From: Rummeliibacillus pycnus_B
Lineage (GTDB): Bacteria > Bacillota > Bacilli > Bacillales_A > Planococcaceae
Assembly (NCBI RefSeq): GCF_050459865.1
Contig: NZ_JBCMNM010000012.1
Coordinates: 62,001 to 126,000, forward strand
Direction of reading: 5' to 3'
Length of the DNA: 64,000 nt
Shown here piece by piece: positions 42,038 to 50,215 of the stretch. The notes under the pieces were generated by a model. It saw nothing but the letters and a program-made list of their open reading frames with translations, had not been told where the DNA came from and searched no databases. Positions within the stretch are counted from its first letter, which is position 1. The number at the start of each line of letters is the position of its first letter. A program made the position numbers and the translations under genes.

Positions 42038-42277
42038 CTATAATGGTTTCCAATCAGGGTCCTTTACAAACTCAATACACCTTTCCTCACAAGCTCCAAT
42101 TAAGACATAATTTTTCTGCGCTTGCCTTAAAGATGGTATGTTTGCCCCACCCTGATAATCAGGGTCATCATATTGAACTCCATCGTCTTCCCAAAAACAA
42201 ATACTACATATATCATATGTTCCTGGAGGTTTTTCATCTAATGTTTTATAACCACAACAAGGACAAGTATATTTCAT
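42038..42277 (-). CDS. CPCC-type cysteine-rich protein
   Basis: 79 residues. MKYTCPCCGYKTLDEKPPGT, YDICSICFWEDDGVQ and YDDPDYQGGAN are the CPCC domain, a small zinc-binding unit (CPCC plus CxxC). The C-terminus ends in DPDWKPL. GGAGTG lies 8 bases before the ATG, so the longer frame is not used. A distant relative lies at 62325. Function unknown. Confidence 0.82.
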   Translation of the reverse strand: MKYTCPCCGYKTLDEKPPGTYDICSICFWEDDGVQYDDPDYQGGANIPSLRQAQKNYVLIGACEERCIEFVKDPDWKPL

Positions 42278-42321
42278 TTGATCACTCCAATAATTGTATT
42301 TCCCTTCAGCCATTATCCTAC

Positions 42322-42376
42322 CTCTAGAATTGCGCCCGATAATTGAAGATCGTTAAGCATCCGTTAGTGAAATAAG
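42322..42376 (-). repeat. TR fragment, right half
   Basis: TAGAATTGCGCCCGATAATTGAAG, i.e. only the right stem arm and right end, then CCGTTAGTGAAATAAG, a second right end like that at 30390. Confidence 0.55.
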
Positions 42377-42492
42377 ACATTACATACTCTGTACTCGTAT
42401 CTATGTAGTCCTGGTTGAGAGAAATGCGAAACCCATTTAGCTTTTATGATTTCACCTTCTATATCAATAATAACTTCCCTATGGTCATACAT
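42364..42492 (-). pseudogene. Possible C-terminal gene remnant
   Basis: MYDHREVIIDIEGEIIKAKW, VSHFSQPGLHRYEYRVC: plausible protein sequence without ribosome site, ending inside a TR fragment. Probably the tail of a lost gene. Confidence 0.35.
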
Positions 42493-42771
42493 TGTTAGGT
42501 ATTTTAGTGATTAACTCAATTATATGTACCTTCATTATTAAGGTCATACCTATCAAAAGGAGAAGTAACTCAACAAACAATAACACAATCAACTTTCCCT
42601 TCGTTCTTTTCTTTAAAAAAATTCTGCATTATCACATCAGCATTTTATTCATACTTTATTACAAAATATCAATCTTTCCATCAGGCTTTTTACACTAACT
42701 CCCATAGATGCTAAAATAATGATATCAAAACTAAAGAGTTGTAGATATGAGTGCGAAAAGTGCAGTAGTTG
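42493..42771. other. Gene-free AT-rich stretch
   Basis: No supported gene; a long AT-rich frame on the plus strand is low-complexity and lacks a ribosome site. Confidence 0.5.
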
Positions 42772-42785
42772 TTTGTCTAGACAAA
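42772..42785. promoter_or_regulatory. Palindrome TTTGTCTAGACAAA upstream of GNAT gene
   Basis: A perfect 14-bp palindrome 53 bp before the GNAT start; outer TGCAGT and ACTGCA also face each other around it. It may be a regulator site. Confidence 0.5.
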
Positions 42786-42837
42786 TAATCCAAGGGATGT
42801 AACTCTAACTGCATGCCTTGAACAAGGGAGAAAGCAA

Positions 42838-43392
42838 ATGGAACATTATTTTAAAGAATTTCTAACAGGTCAATCTATTACTTTACAGCAAATGACGGCT
42901 TCCGATTTAGAGGCATTTGTCAAAATTGAAAGTGAAAAAAAGACGTTATTACTTGCCAATGACGAAATCCCCTTTCCTAATACATTTGAAGATCATTCTA
43001 AATTCTTTCAAAGCATTAGCGGTAAAAAAGAGGAATTTTTCTTCGGTATCTTTGAAAAGTCATCAAATGAGCTGATCGGCTCCTGCGGTGTTTATGCAAT
43101 TAACTGGCAAAATAGTACTTGCTTTGTAGGCATTTCAATTGGTGAAGATTGGCAAGGTAAAGGGCTTGGAACGGATACCATGAAAACCCTCATTGATTTT
43201 ATTTTTAATTATATTTCCATCCATAAAATTAAGCTTCAGGTTTTCAGCTTTAATAAAGGTGCGATTCGCTCTTATGAAAAATGCGGCTTTACAAAAGAGG
43301 GCATTTTACGTAATGAAATTTTCCGCTTTGGCAAGTTTCATGATATCTTGTTATTTGGTCTATTACGAGAAGAATGGACTCCAGTAAAATAG
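42838..43392 (+). CDS. GNAT-family N-acetyltransferase, RimJ/RimL-like
   Basis: 184 residues. CoA loop GEDWQGKGLGTDTMKTLIDF, then FNKGAIRSYEKCGFTKEGIL near the end, and ILFGLLREEW. AAGGGAGAAAG precedes the ATG. Plus-strand gene with its own terminator, unlike the TR-flanked minus genes. Substrate unknown. Confidence 0.85.
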   Translation: MEHYFKEFLTGQSITLQQMTASDLEAFVKIESEKKTLLLANDEIPFPNTFEDHSKFFQSISGKKEEFFFGIFEKSSNELIGSCGVYAINWQNSTCFVGISIGEDWQGKGLGTDTMKTLIDFIFNYISIHKIKLQVFSFNKGAIRSYEKCGFTKEGILRNEIFRFGKFHDILLFGLLREEWTPVK

Positions 43393-43398
43393 CTATTA

Positions 43399-43428
43399 GG
43401 CCCGCATTTCTTCCAAGAATGCGGGCGT
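43399..43428 (+). terminator. Intrinsic terminator of GNAT gene
   Basis: GCCCGCATT/AATGCGGGC around CTTCCAAG-like loop. Confidence 0.8.
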
Positions 43429-43463
43429 TGTAGTTGGTGTGCCTTGATGAAAGTATATTTATG

Positions 43464-43542
43464 TTCCTAAGTTTATCACATATGTCTCCTACAGATTCCT
43501 TCTCGATTGCTTAAAAGCTTTTCCCCTTTATTCAACAATCTG
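43464..43542. repeat. 79-bp direct repeat, left copy
   Basis: Matches 48438-48516 in 75 of 79 positions, starting TTCCTAAGTTTATCACATAT and running into the left end of a TR element. The right copy is the upstream region of a VOC gene; the left copy has no gene attached. Confidence 0.85.
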
Positions 43543-43609
43543 GCCCTTTTCTTGAATAAGAAAAAAGCATTACTATTGCTCCAGTAATGCACTCGTTACT
43601 TGAATAAGG
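43528..43609 (-). repeat. TR long copy with strong terminator
   Basis: TTATTCAACAATCTGGCCC to CGTTACTTGAATAAGG, arms of different classes. Minus-strand stem GCATTACT/AGTAATGC then TTTTTTCTTATTC, a stem sequence unlike the common one. Confidence 0.85.
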
Positions 43610-43639
43610 TTTGTTCTTCTTTTATTAAAAATCGTTATC

Positions 43640-43674
43640 GTTTATTTCAGAAAAGCCCCCTTTAATGGAATAAC
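43640..43674 (-). repeat. TR fragment, right end
   Basis: TTATTTCAGAAAAGCCCCC, TTTAATGGAATAACG: outer arm and part of the core, 13 bp from the regulator gene stop. Confidence 0.55.
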
Positions 43675-43687
43675 GAATTTACTTTAT

Positions 43688-44539
43688 TTAATTTTTAACC
43701 GAAACCCTTTTCATTAATCGCTTTAGTTTATTTTCTGTATCCGTTTCCTCTACTGGTGTATAGATACTGCACCGTAAATCCATATCACCTTGAACCTGAA
43801 GAGAAGTTAAATTAAACAACATTTTGCCTGCTTTAGCATGTCTGAATTCAATTATCATTTCTGGAGCCTTACTTACTTGACTTTCTTGCCATAAATCCTG
43901 AAATTCTGAATGTGAAAAACTCATTTCTTTAATAAATTGGTTGTACCATTCATCGCCTAAATAATGTCCATAATAGGTACGGAAAATAGCAAGAAAACCT
44001 TTTGCAAAATGTTCCCAATTGACGGCCAATGATTTAAATTCTTTTCTAGTGAACACTAAACGAATCAAATTTCTTTGATCATTCGGTATTTGTTCAAAAT
44101 CTAAAAAAACATGAGCAGCTGCAGGATTCCAGCCCACTATATGGCAATGTCGATCTGTAATGATAGTCGGACAGTATGTTAATTCTGCTAGTATTCGTTT
44201 TAAAGAAGGGCTTAGTTCTGATTGATCCTTTTTTGGATGTGTAATTTCTAATTTTGCTTCTAATGCTAGGTCATATAAGTAGTCTCTTTCATCATTATTC
44301 AATTGCAAAACTGTAGAAATACAATCAAGTACGATAGAAGAAACTTTTATATCTCTACCTTGTTCTAACCATGTATACCAAGTGGTACTTACACCTGCTA
44401 ATTGTGCGACCTCTTCTCTTCGTAATCCAGGTGTCCTTCTCCTGGTCCCGGCAGGTAATCCAACAGACTCCGGTTTAATTTGTGCACGCTTAGCTTTTAA
44501 GAACGTTGACAAAGCTTCAAGTCTAGTTTTATCATTCAT
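43688..44539 (-). CDS. MmyB-type HTH regulator
   Basis: 283 residues. N-terminal XRE helix-turn-helix (LRREEVAQLAGVSTTWYTWL, EQGRDIKVS) preceded by PAGTRRRTPGLR, then an MmyB-like PAS ligand-binding domain (HIVGWNPAAAHVFLDFEQIP, FHRHxGE region changed). MmyB-fold regulators of this type bind fatty acids or similar ligands and control oxidoreductase or lipid genes. It is divergent from the FabF-like gene and may regulate it. Confidence 0.85.
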   Translation of the reverse strand: MNDKTRLEALSTFLKAKRAQIKPESVGLPAGTRRRTPGLRREEVAQLAGVSTTWYTWLEQGRDIKVSSIVLDCISTVLQLNNDERDYLYDLALEAKLEITHPKKDQSELSPSLKRILAELTYCPTIITDRHCHIVGWNPAAAHVFLDFEQIPNDQRNLIRLVFTRKEFKSLAVNWEHFAKGFLAIFRTYYGHYLGDEWYNQFIKEMSFSHSEFQDLWQESQVSKAPEMIIEFRHAKAGKMLFNLTSLQVQGDMDLRCSIYTPVEETDTENKLKRLMKRVSVKN

Positions 44540-44661
44540 TTTTATAACTCCTCTTTATACCAATTTAACCTAGCATTATTTATACCAGGATAAGCAATCT
44601 CTTGTAATAGGATAAACAGACTGTAAAATACAAGTATATTATTGATTGGGAGTGATGAAAA

Positions 44662-45897
44662 GTGGAAAGAGTTGTGATTACTGGAATGGGCGTAGTCTCT
44701 CCTTTAGGAAACAATATCAAAACATTTTGGAATAATTTGATTAGCGGAGAATCTGGTATATCCACTATTGATACATTTGATGTTACTAATCATAAGACAA
44801 AAATAGCAGGTATCATTCAAGATTTTGATGCAGATAAAATTTTAGGAAAGAAAGAAGCAAAACGTTTAGATCGCTTTTCTCAATTTGCTTTAGCTGCGGC
44901 TGAACAAGCTTGGACAGATTCTAAATTAGACCTTGAATGTATTGATGTAGAAAGGTTAGGGGTTTACGTAGGTTCAGGTATTGGCGGAATTAATACTTTA
45001 ATTGAAAATATTGATGCGCTTAGACAGAAGGGGCCAAGAAGAGTGAGTCCAACTCTAGTACCAGCTATGATGTCTAATGCTGCTGCTGCACAAATAAGTA
45101 TTAAATGGAACGCAATGGGACCCTCTATGTCTCCTGTTTCTGCATGTGCAATTGGAAACACAGCTATTGGAGAAGCCGTTAGAATAATTCGCTCTGGAGA
45201 AGTTGACGTTATGTTTGCAGGTGGAACAGAGGCAGCTATAACAGACTTATCAATAGCAAGCTTCAGTAATGCTACAGCATTATCAACAAGAAATGATGAT
45301 CCAACTAAAGCCAGTCGCCCTTTTGATGAAAATCGAGATGGATTTGTCATGTCAGAAGGAGCTGGAATTCTAATCTTAGAATCTTTATCACATGCTTTAC
45401 GTAGAAAAGCAAAGATTTATGCGGAAGTAATTGGTTATGGTGCAAGCTCAGATGCATACCATATAGTAGCTACACATCCAGAAGGTAAAGGCGCCTATCT
45501 TGCAATGAGATCCGCTTTAAAAAATGCTAATCTAACTACTGAAGAAATTGATGTTATTAGTGCCCATGCAACAAGTACAAAAGTGGGAGATATATCTGAA
45601 ACCATGGCTATTAAGAAGCTATTTGGAAAACAAGCTTATCAGATTCCAATAACAGCTAATAAATCTATGCTTGGTCATATGTTAGGTGCTGCTGGTGGTG
45701 TTGAAGCAATTGCTTTAGCGATGAGTTTAAAGGAAGGAATAATTCCTCCAACAATTAATTTAGAAAAAACTGATCCATTATGTGATTTAGATTATGTACC
45801 AGCTGTTTCTCGTCAAGTGAACATAAAGACAGGACTTTCTAATTCGTTTGGCTTCGGAGGTCATAATGCAGCTTTAGTTTTAAGAAAATATGAGTGA
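44662..45897 (+). CDS. fabF: Beta-ketoacyl-ACP synthase II (FabF paralogue)
   Basis: 411 residues, full length. Cys in SPVSACAIGNTAIGEAVR, His in SAHATSTKVGDISETMA, His in NKSMLGHMLGAAGGVEAIAL form the catalytic triad; the end NSFGFGGHNAALVL is typical. It condenses acyl groups with malonyl-ACP. GTG start with GGGAGTG upstream. It is not next to acpP or other fab genes, so it is likely an accessory copy controlled by the divergent MmyB-type regulator. Confidence 0.93.
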   Translation: MERVVITGMGVVSPLGNNIKTFWNNLISGESGISTIDTFDVTNHKTKIAGIIQDFDADKILGKKEAKRLDRFSQFALAAAEQAWTDSKLDLECIDVERLGVYVGSGIGGINTLIENIDALRQKGPRRVSPTLVPAMMSNAAAAQISIKWNAMGPSMSPVSACAIGNTAIGEAVRIIRSGEVDVMFAGGTEAAITDLSIASFSNATALSTRNDDPTKASRPFDENRDGFVMSEGAGILILESLSHALRRKAKIYAEVIGYGASSDAYHIVATHPEGKGAYLAMRSALKNANLTTEEIDVISAHATSTKVGDISETMAIKKLFGKQAYQIPITANKSMLGHMLGAAGGVEAIALAMSLKEGIIPPTINLEKTDPLCDLDYVPAVSRQVNIKTGLSNSFGFGGHNAALVLRKYE

Positions 45898-45914
45898 ATA
45901 AAATTTCTCTCATA

Positions 45915-45949
45915 AATCTAACCGTTTCTTAAGGAAACGGTTAGATTTA
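45915..45949. terminator. Bidirectional terminator after fabF
   Basis: AAATCTAACCGTTTC and GAAACGGTTAGATTT, a perfect 15-bp stem around TTAAG. Confidence 0.95.
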
Positions 45950-46012
45950 TTCCGTTAAATGGCCTATTCATGAGGAAGATTATAATTAACGCTACCCGTT
46001 TGTTTAACAAGA
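45947..46012 (-). repeat. TR left end plus short copy
   Basis: TTATTCCGTTAAATGGCC begins inside the terminator tail; the hairpin core is absent. AATTAACGCTACCCGTTTG and TTTAACAAG follow (compare 19968). 4 bp from the kinase gene stop. Confidence 0.65.
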
Positions 46013-46015
46013 TAA

Positions 46016-46624
46016 TTATTTAGTTCCATTAACTACGAGATCTACTCTTTCATAAGGTTTATGTTCGTTAACATAAATGTCTTCAGAAATCATCCAGTTA
46101 TTTTCCCACATATCACGAGATACTTCTCCGTCTCTTTCAAGACCTCGCAAAAGCCTTATTTCTCGTGGACAATTAACCCATATTGTAAAATCGTATTTAT
46201 TTACTAATTCTTCTCGAATAGAATAAACACCTTCAACTATAACAATTCCTCCAATGGGAACTGTATGCCATTCTGCTAAATCATCCTGCTCCCAATCATA
46301 TCGCTGATATTGTCCTTCTTGATTTTGACTGATTGGTTTAAGAACTTGATTTAATACACGTTTCCAATCAAAGTCTGCACCAATTGGCTTTTTCTCTGGA
46401 CTTAACTTTATAATTTGTGAGGACGGTAAATAGAAATCATCCATATGGACAACAGTTACGTTAGAACATTTATCCTTTAATTTATTTGCTAATGTACTTT
46501 TTCCTGCCCCCCCACAACCGTCTACTCCAATTAACAAGGTTGATTGTTTTTTTGGAATTAAATCAATTGAACTAATCAATTGTTCAAAATTATTATATTT
46601 TCCATTCTTCGCTCTATAATCCAC
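46016..46624 (-). CDS. Uridine-kinase-like P-loop kinase
   Basis: 202 residues. P-loop GVDGCGGAGKST, VVHMDDFYLPSSQ (the DDFY substrate motif of uridine kinases and phosphoribulokinases), GGIVIVEGVYSIREEL, and a C-terminal RDGEVSRDMWENNWM lid. It probably phosphorylates a nucleoside or a related small molecule. GTG start. Flanked by TR elements on both sides. Confidence 0.82.
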   Translation of the reverse strand: MDYRAKNGKYNNFEQLISSIDLIPKKQSTLLIGVDGCGGAGKSTLANKLKDKCSNVTVVHMDDFYLPSSQIIKLSPEKKPIGADFDWKRVLNQVLKPISQNQEGQYQRYDWEQDDLAEWHTVPIGGIVIVEGVYSIREELVNKYDFTIWVNCPREIRLLRGLERDGEVSRDMWENNWMISEDIYVNEHKPYERVDLVVNGTK

Positions 46625-46764
46625 AATATCACCATTTTTTAATTGTTATTTTTTTCAACCATTTAATTAAACTTGCTTTTTGCCATATATAGAATCGCAC
46701 CATGGTGAAATGTTCTACACTTAATTAGCCTATCCCTTCTTCTATACCCATTTTCTTAAAAATG

Positions 46765-46835
46765 TTGTTCAACAATCTGGCCCTTAAATAAAAAAATGAG
46801 CGCTTATCCTTTTTCAAGGATTGCGCCCGATTGCT
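46765..46835 (-). repeat. TR long copy
   Basis: TTGTTCAACAATCTGGCCC to GATTGCTATAG, stem GCGCAATCC/GGATAAGCGC, tail TCATTTTTTTATTT. 66 bp past the reductase-like stop. Confidence 0.88.
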
Positions 46836-46901
46836 ATAGAAGTGACAATGAGTATCTTCTAATGATATTTATTGCATTTCATTTTAAAATGTGCAATTTT
46901 A

Positions 46902-47459
46902 TTATTTCGTATTCAAATGATAGATTAGTTGCACAACACCAGATGAGAATGTTCTTGTATTAACCAGGTTTAAATTTAACCTTTGCTTTATATCAGTAAA
47001 CAGCGGTTTTCCTTCTCCCAAAATAACAGGATGAACAGATAATCTAAATTCATCAACAAGCCCTAAATTGATAAAAGTTGTAATTAGACTTGATCCACCA
47101 TATAGCCAGATGTCTTTACCAGGCTTATTCTTCAATATATTTACTTCTTGAAGAATGTTATCATTTATGTAAATTGTTTTATGATTAGCCCCTTTTTGCG
47201 TTTTAGAAAATATAATTTTTTCTTTACTATGAATTAATTCCCACATTTCTTTATCAGAAATTTCTGGAGTAAATTCTCCCCATAAATCGTAGCTTTTTCT
47301 TCCATAGAAAATAGTATCAATTTGATTTAAGAAATTAATAAAATCCATCTCAGAGTCCATGATGCACCAATCAACTTCTCCATTTTCCCCTTCAATAAAA
47401 CCATCTAAAGTAACTGCTAAATCTAATATAATTTTTCTCGATTTTACCCCATTAGACAC
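46902..47459 (-). CDS. RibD C-terminal/dihydrofolate reductase-like protein (YyaP-like)
   Basis: 185 residues: SRKIILDLAVTLDGFIEGEN, DTIFYGRKSYDLWGEFTP, DIWLYGGSSLITTFINLGLV, DEFRLSVHPVILGEGKPLF. This is the RibD reductase fold, NADPH-binding through GGSSL. Stand-alone members are common in Bacillus; the substrate is unknown. GTG start with GGAGGA upstream. Confidence 0.85.
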   Translation of the reverse strand: MSNGVKSRKIILDLAVTLDGFIEGENGEVDWCIMDSEMDFINFLNQIDTIFYGRKSYDLWGEFTPEISDKEMWELIHSKEKIIFSKTQKGANHKTIYINDNILQEVNILKNKPGKDIWLYGGSSLITTFINLGLVDEFRLSVHPVILGEGKPLFTDIKQRLNLNLVNTRTFSSGVVQLIYHLNTK

Positions 47460-47533
47460 AATTCTTCCTCCCTTTAATCATTTAGATTGTGTTTCTCACC
47501 GATTTTTTATTTTAACATTATTTACACAATTAG

Positions 47534-47680
47534 TTATACAAGAGAATTGTACCGATATGATGATATACAATGCAGGCCCATGATATTTGATTGCCTAGGG
47601 CGTTCAATCATTAGTTTTTCATTTATTTGTTTTCTTCCACATTTATGACACATTTCCTTTCTTGTGCCCTTTCTTAACAT
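47534..47680 (-). pseudogene. Possible small zinc-finger fragment
   Basis: 48 codons, MLRKGTRKEMCHKCGRKQIN then EKLMIERPR; one CxxC. GGAGAG is only 2 bases from the ATG and the frame is open further upstream. Likely a remnant. Confidence 0.3.
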
Positions 47681-47769
47681 ACTCTCCGTAAATAATTTAT
47701 ATGTATATATCGATATCTAATACTTTAAACCAATAATTATTGATAAAATTAATTTTCCCAAAACGGAAC

Positions 47770-47835
47770 TTACCAACTATGGTCGTTCGCATTTGCTAAC
47801 AATTGATTTACCAAAACGTCTTTAGCGTGAGACAT
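47770..47835 (-). pseudogene. DinB gene remnant, 21 codons
   Basis: MSHAKDVLVNQLLANANDHS then W and a stop. The first 18 codons match the DinB protein start at 18652 (MSHAKDVLADQFLANANDP), DNA included. The remainder of the gene is absent. Confidence 0.8.
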
Positions 47836-47896
47836 CCAATCACACTCACACTAATTATAAAGTTTCTATTTCGACGCCCTTCTGAAATCTTCTGCA

Positions 47897-47969
47897 TTAT
47901 TCCTTTAAAAGGCCCTATGAAAATAAGCGCTCATCCCTATTCAAGGAAAGCGCCGTTTTCTTAACAAAG
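47897..47969 (-). repeat. TR long copy
   Basis: TTATTCCTTTAAAAGGCCC to GTTTTCTTAACAAAG. Stem GCGCTTTCC/GGATGAGCGC keeps pairing through G-U and one bulge; tail TTATTTTCAT. 14 bp past the VOC gene stop. Confidence 0.8.
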
Positions 47970-47982
47970 TCCCCAATATTTA

Positions 47983-48420
47983 TTATTTGATTTGCTCCGC
48001 CAACTCTAAAATAATCCCTTCTGGCCCACGAACGTAGCATAATTTATAAGAGTTTTCGTAGTTTTGTATCTCACCAAAAAGTTCCGCGCCTTTCTTTTTC
48101 AATTTGGCAACAACGGCTTCAATATCTTCAACAGCAAATGCAATATGCTGGATACCCAAGGTATTTGCAAAAGATTGCTGAATACCTTTTTCATCTGACG
48201 GCGTATGGAATTTGACCAACTCCAAAGTTGCCTGGCCGTCTGGCATCCCTAACCATACAACTGTCTCTCTAACGTCATTAAGCCCAATTATCCGTTCCAC
48301 CCACTCTCCTTTCACTTCTGTTTCCCCTAGCACTTCAAGTCCAAGGTTAAGAAAAAAGGCTTTAGCGGCAGGAAGATCATTTACGATTACACCCACATGA
48401 TCTATTCTATGGATTTTCAT
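47983..48420 (-). CDS. VOC-family protein, methylmalonyl-CoA epimerase-like
   Basis: 145 residues. IHRIDHVGVIVNDLPAAKAF, His in HIAFAVEDIEAVVAKLKKKG, Glu in GPEGIILELAEQIK: the two VOC modules with His, His/Glu metal ligands, nearest to methylmalonyl-CoA epimerase/glyoxalase I. GGAGGTATGAG precedes the ATG. Bracketed by TR copies at 47897 and 48501, so gene plus repeat forms a clean unit. Confidence 0.82.
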   Translation of the reverse strand: MKIHRIDHVGVIVNDLPAAKAFFLNLGLEVLGETEVKGEWVERIIGLNDVRETVVWLGMPDGQATLELVKFHTPSDEKGIQQSFANTLGIQHIAFAVEDIEAVVAKLKKKGAELFGEIQNYENSYKLCYVRGPEGIILELAEQIK

Positions 48421-48437
48421 ATCTCATACCTCCTATT

Positions 48438-48516
48438 TTCCTAAGTTTATCACATATGTCTCCTAAAGATTTCTTCTCGATTGCTTAAAAGCTTGTCCCC
48501 TTTATTCCACAATCTG
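48438..48516. repeat. 79-bp direct repeat, right copy
   Basis: Partner of 43464-43542, located between a VOC gene start and the left end of the TR at 48501. On the minus strand it includes AAGCTTTTAAGC and TAGGAGACATATGTGATAA, a ribosome site with an immediate start-stop. Confidence 0.85.
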
Positions 48517-48577
48517 TCTCTTAAATGAAAATAAGCGCTTATCCTTATTCGAAGATAGCTCCCGATTGTTAAAAGAT
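48501..48577 (-). repeat. TR long copy
   Basis: TTATTCCACAATCTGTCTC to GATTGTTAAAAG. The stem is damaged (GAGCTATCTT with AAGGATAAGCGC). The flank to its right, CTTCTATTAGCTGGTTTTA, recurs at 42012. Confidence 0.8.
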
Positions 48578-48610
48578 CATAATAACTTCTATTAGCTGGT
48601 TTTATTTATG

Positions 48611-48823
48611 TCAATCCTTTAAGAGCTCTTCGTTGATTTCTTCAGCAGTTTCTTGAGTACCATCTTTTTTTACTATCATTACTTCTGCATCTTTTACATC
48701 ACTGATTGCATACCAAAACCTCTTATTATCTTCAACCTTGATGATTTTTGTACTCTTATCTCCTACATACACTTCAAAAATAGATTTTTCACTAATTGCT
48801 CCCGAATAAATATGGTACTTCGT
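48611..48823 (-). pseudogene. C-terminal gene remnant, unknown family
   Basis: An open stretch without start codon: YHIYSGAISEKSIFEVYVGD, KSTKIIKVEDNKRFWYAISD, VKDAEVMIVKKDGTQETAEE, INEELLKD and a stop. It reads like the end of a small secreted or cytoplasmic beta-rich protein. The 5' part is missing. Confidence 0.5.
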
Positions 48824-48932
48824 GCATTAAAACGGGTTATAGTTCACTGACAGTAATTATTATATATTTTCAAAATTGGTTCTAAAACAAAATTAAAGAG
48901 CATCATTCTTATTTGTGAATGATACCCTCTAA

Positions 48933-48960
48933 AAACCGCACTTACTTATGATACGGTTCA
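48933..48960 (-). terminator. Terminator of first CgeB-like gene
   Basis: Minus strand AACCGTATC ... GTGCGGTTTTTAG. It contains the 18-mer TTACTTATGATACGGTTC that recurs at 56392. A second hairpin CATCATTC/GAATGAT lies at 48901-48923. Confidence 0.65.
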
Positions 48961-48982
48961 TCGTAATACTTCTAAATGCGAT

Positions 48983-50173
48983 TTAAACAATCCTTTTTCT
49001 TATTTTTAGTATCTGATTCTCAAAAATCAAATCAGATGTTAACCCATTTAAAGTTTTTAAATCCTTAATTGAAACACTACATTCACTGGATATTCTATAC
49101 AAAGTATCTCCCTTATTAACCTTATAGGTTTCGTAATCATCCTGTGGCCTATAATATAAAATTTCACCTTTTTCTTTGGTTGGATAAAAACTATTTTTTA
49201 GAATGTTATTGTCAATTAATGTTTTTATTGTTTGTTTTGCTCTGGCTTTATATGAGTGCTCTTGAACAGTTTTTCGTCCTTGTATCTGAATTTGTGATCT
49301 TTTTTGGGAATGATTAAGGAAATATAAAATTTTCTGTACGGTTTCTTCTGGCGATAAAGAGACAACCAAATCTTTTCCTGGTTCAAAAATTTTTCTTACT
49401 CCAGGTGTATCTACTGTTATTAGAAAGCCGCCGGATCCTAAAATTTCATAGGTCCGTTGCGTCAATAAATCAGGATAATTTTGTAAGCCTAATAAAATTT
49501 TTGCGGAACTGTACACTTTATTTGCATCACTATAATTTAGAAAACCGTGAATCCATTCATCGGGTATATCAAAGCCAAAATAATCAGCCATTTTGTCCCA
49601 ATTGTTCCCCCAAAAATCAATACGAATATTCTCCCTAAGAAGTGGTCTAATTAAAATATCCAAAGATTTATGGCGGTAATGTTCTGGATATTTGTCTAAA
49701 ATATCTGGATATGCATTTGCAACTATAGCAATATCTGATTCATATTCAGGATGAACATTAGTTGGATGATGTATCGTTTCTTCATAACCGAAATCTAAAT
49801 GGTCAGAAGGTATTCCTAATTGTTTATAGGTTTCTATATTATCTGGGCATAAGGTAAAAACAAAGTCAGGTTTAATAGTATTTACTAAAGGAATCGACCA
49901 AACATCTGTATAAGCCGGGTCTTCAACAGCCCAATAAACCAACGGAATTTTGTGTGATACCATCTGTTTTCGAATTATCTTTTGCTTATCTTTTGTATGC
50001 TCCCTTCCCCAACCGATAGTAATAGCAAAATCAGGATTAAAATCTTCAATCATCTTGGATAGATTTTCATTATTTATTGGCCCTGAAATAAGAATATCAT
50101 GCCCTTCCGCTTGAAACCCTCTTGTTAAATTATTAGTCCAAATCTCTCCGCTTTCTAAAAAGAGAATACGCAT
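48983..50173 (-). CDS. CgeB-like glycosyltransferase with C-terminal LysM
   Basis: 396 residues. The first 330 form a GT-B-type CgeB/DUF3880 glycosyltransferase: MRILFLESGEIWTNNLTRGF, IVANAYPDILDKYPEHYRHK, NYSDANKVYSSAKILLGLQN, and the donor-site TQRTYEILGSGGFLITVDTP. After a linker, residues about 349-393 are a LysM domain (YKVNKGDTLYRISSECSVSI). No signal peptide, so it acts in the mother cell, probably on the spore surface, with LysM tethering it to peptidoglycan or another glycan. Last of three tandem paralogues. Confidence 0.88.
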   Translation of the reverse strand: MRILFLESGEIWTNNLTRGFQAEGHDILISGPINNENLSKMIEDFNPDFAITIGWGREHTKDKQKIIRKQMVSHKIPLVYWAVEDPAYTDVWSIPLVNTIKPDFVFTLCPDNIETYKQLGIPSDHLDFGYEETIHHPTNVHPEYESDIAIVANAYPDILDKYPEHYRHKSLDILIRPLLRENIRIDFWGNNWDKMADYFGFDIPDEWIHGFLNYSDANKVYSSAKILLGLQNYPDLLTQRTYEILGSGGFLITVDTPGVRKIFEPGKDLVVSLSPEETVQKILYFLNHSQKRSQIQIQGRKTVQEHSYKARAKQTIKTLIDNNILKNSFYPTKEKGEILYYRPQDDYETYKVNKGDTLYRISSECSVSIKDLKTLNGLTSDLIFENQILKIRKRIV

Positions 50174-50215
50174 TGTTTCACCTCTATTATTATCTAAAAA
50201 GAATTTACAATTTAA

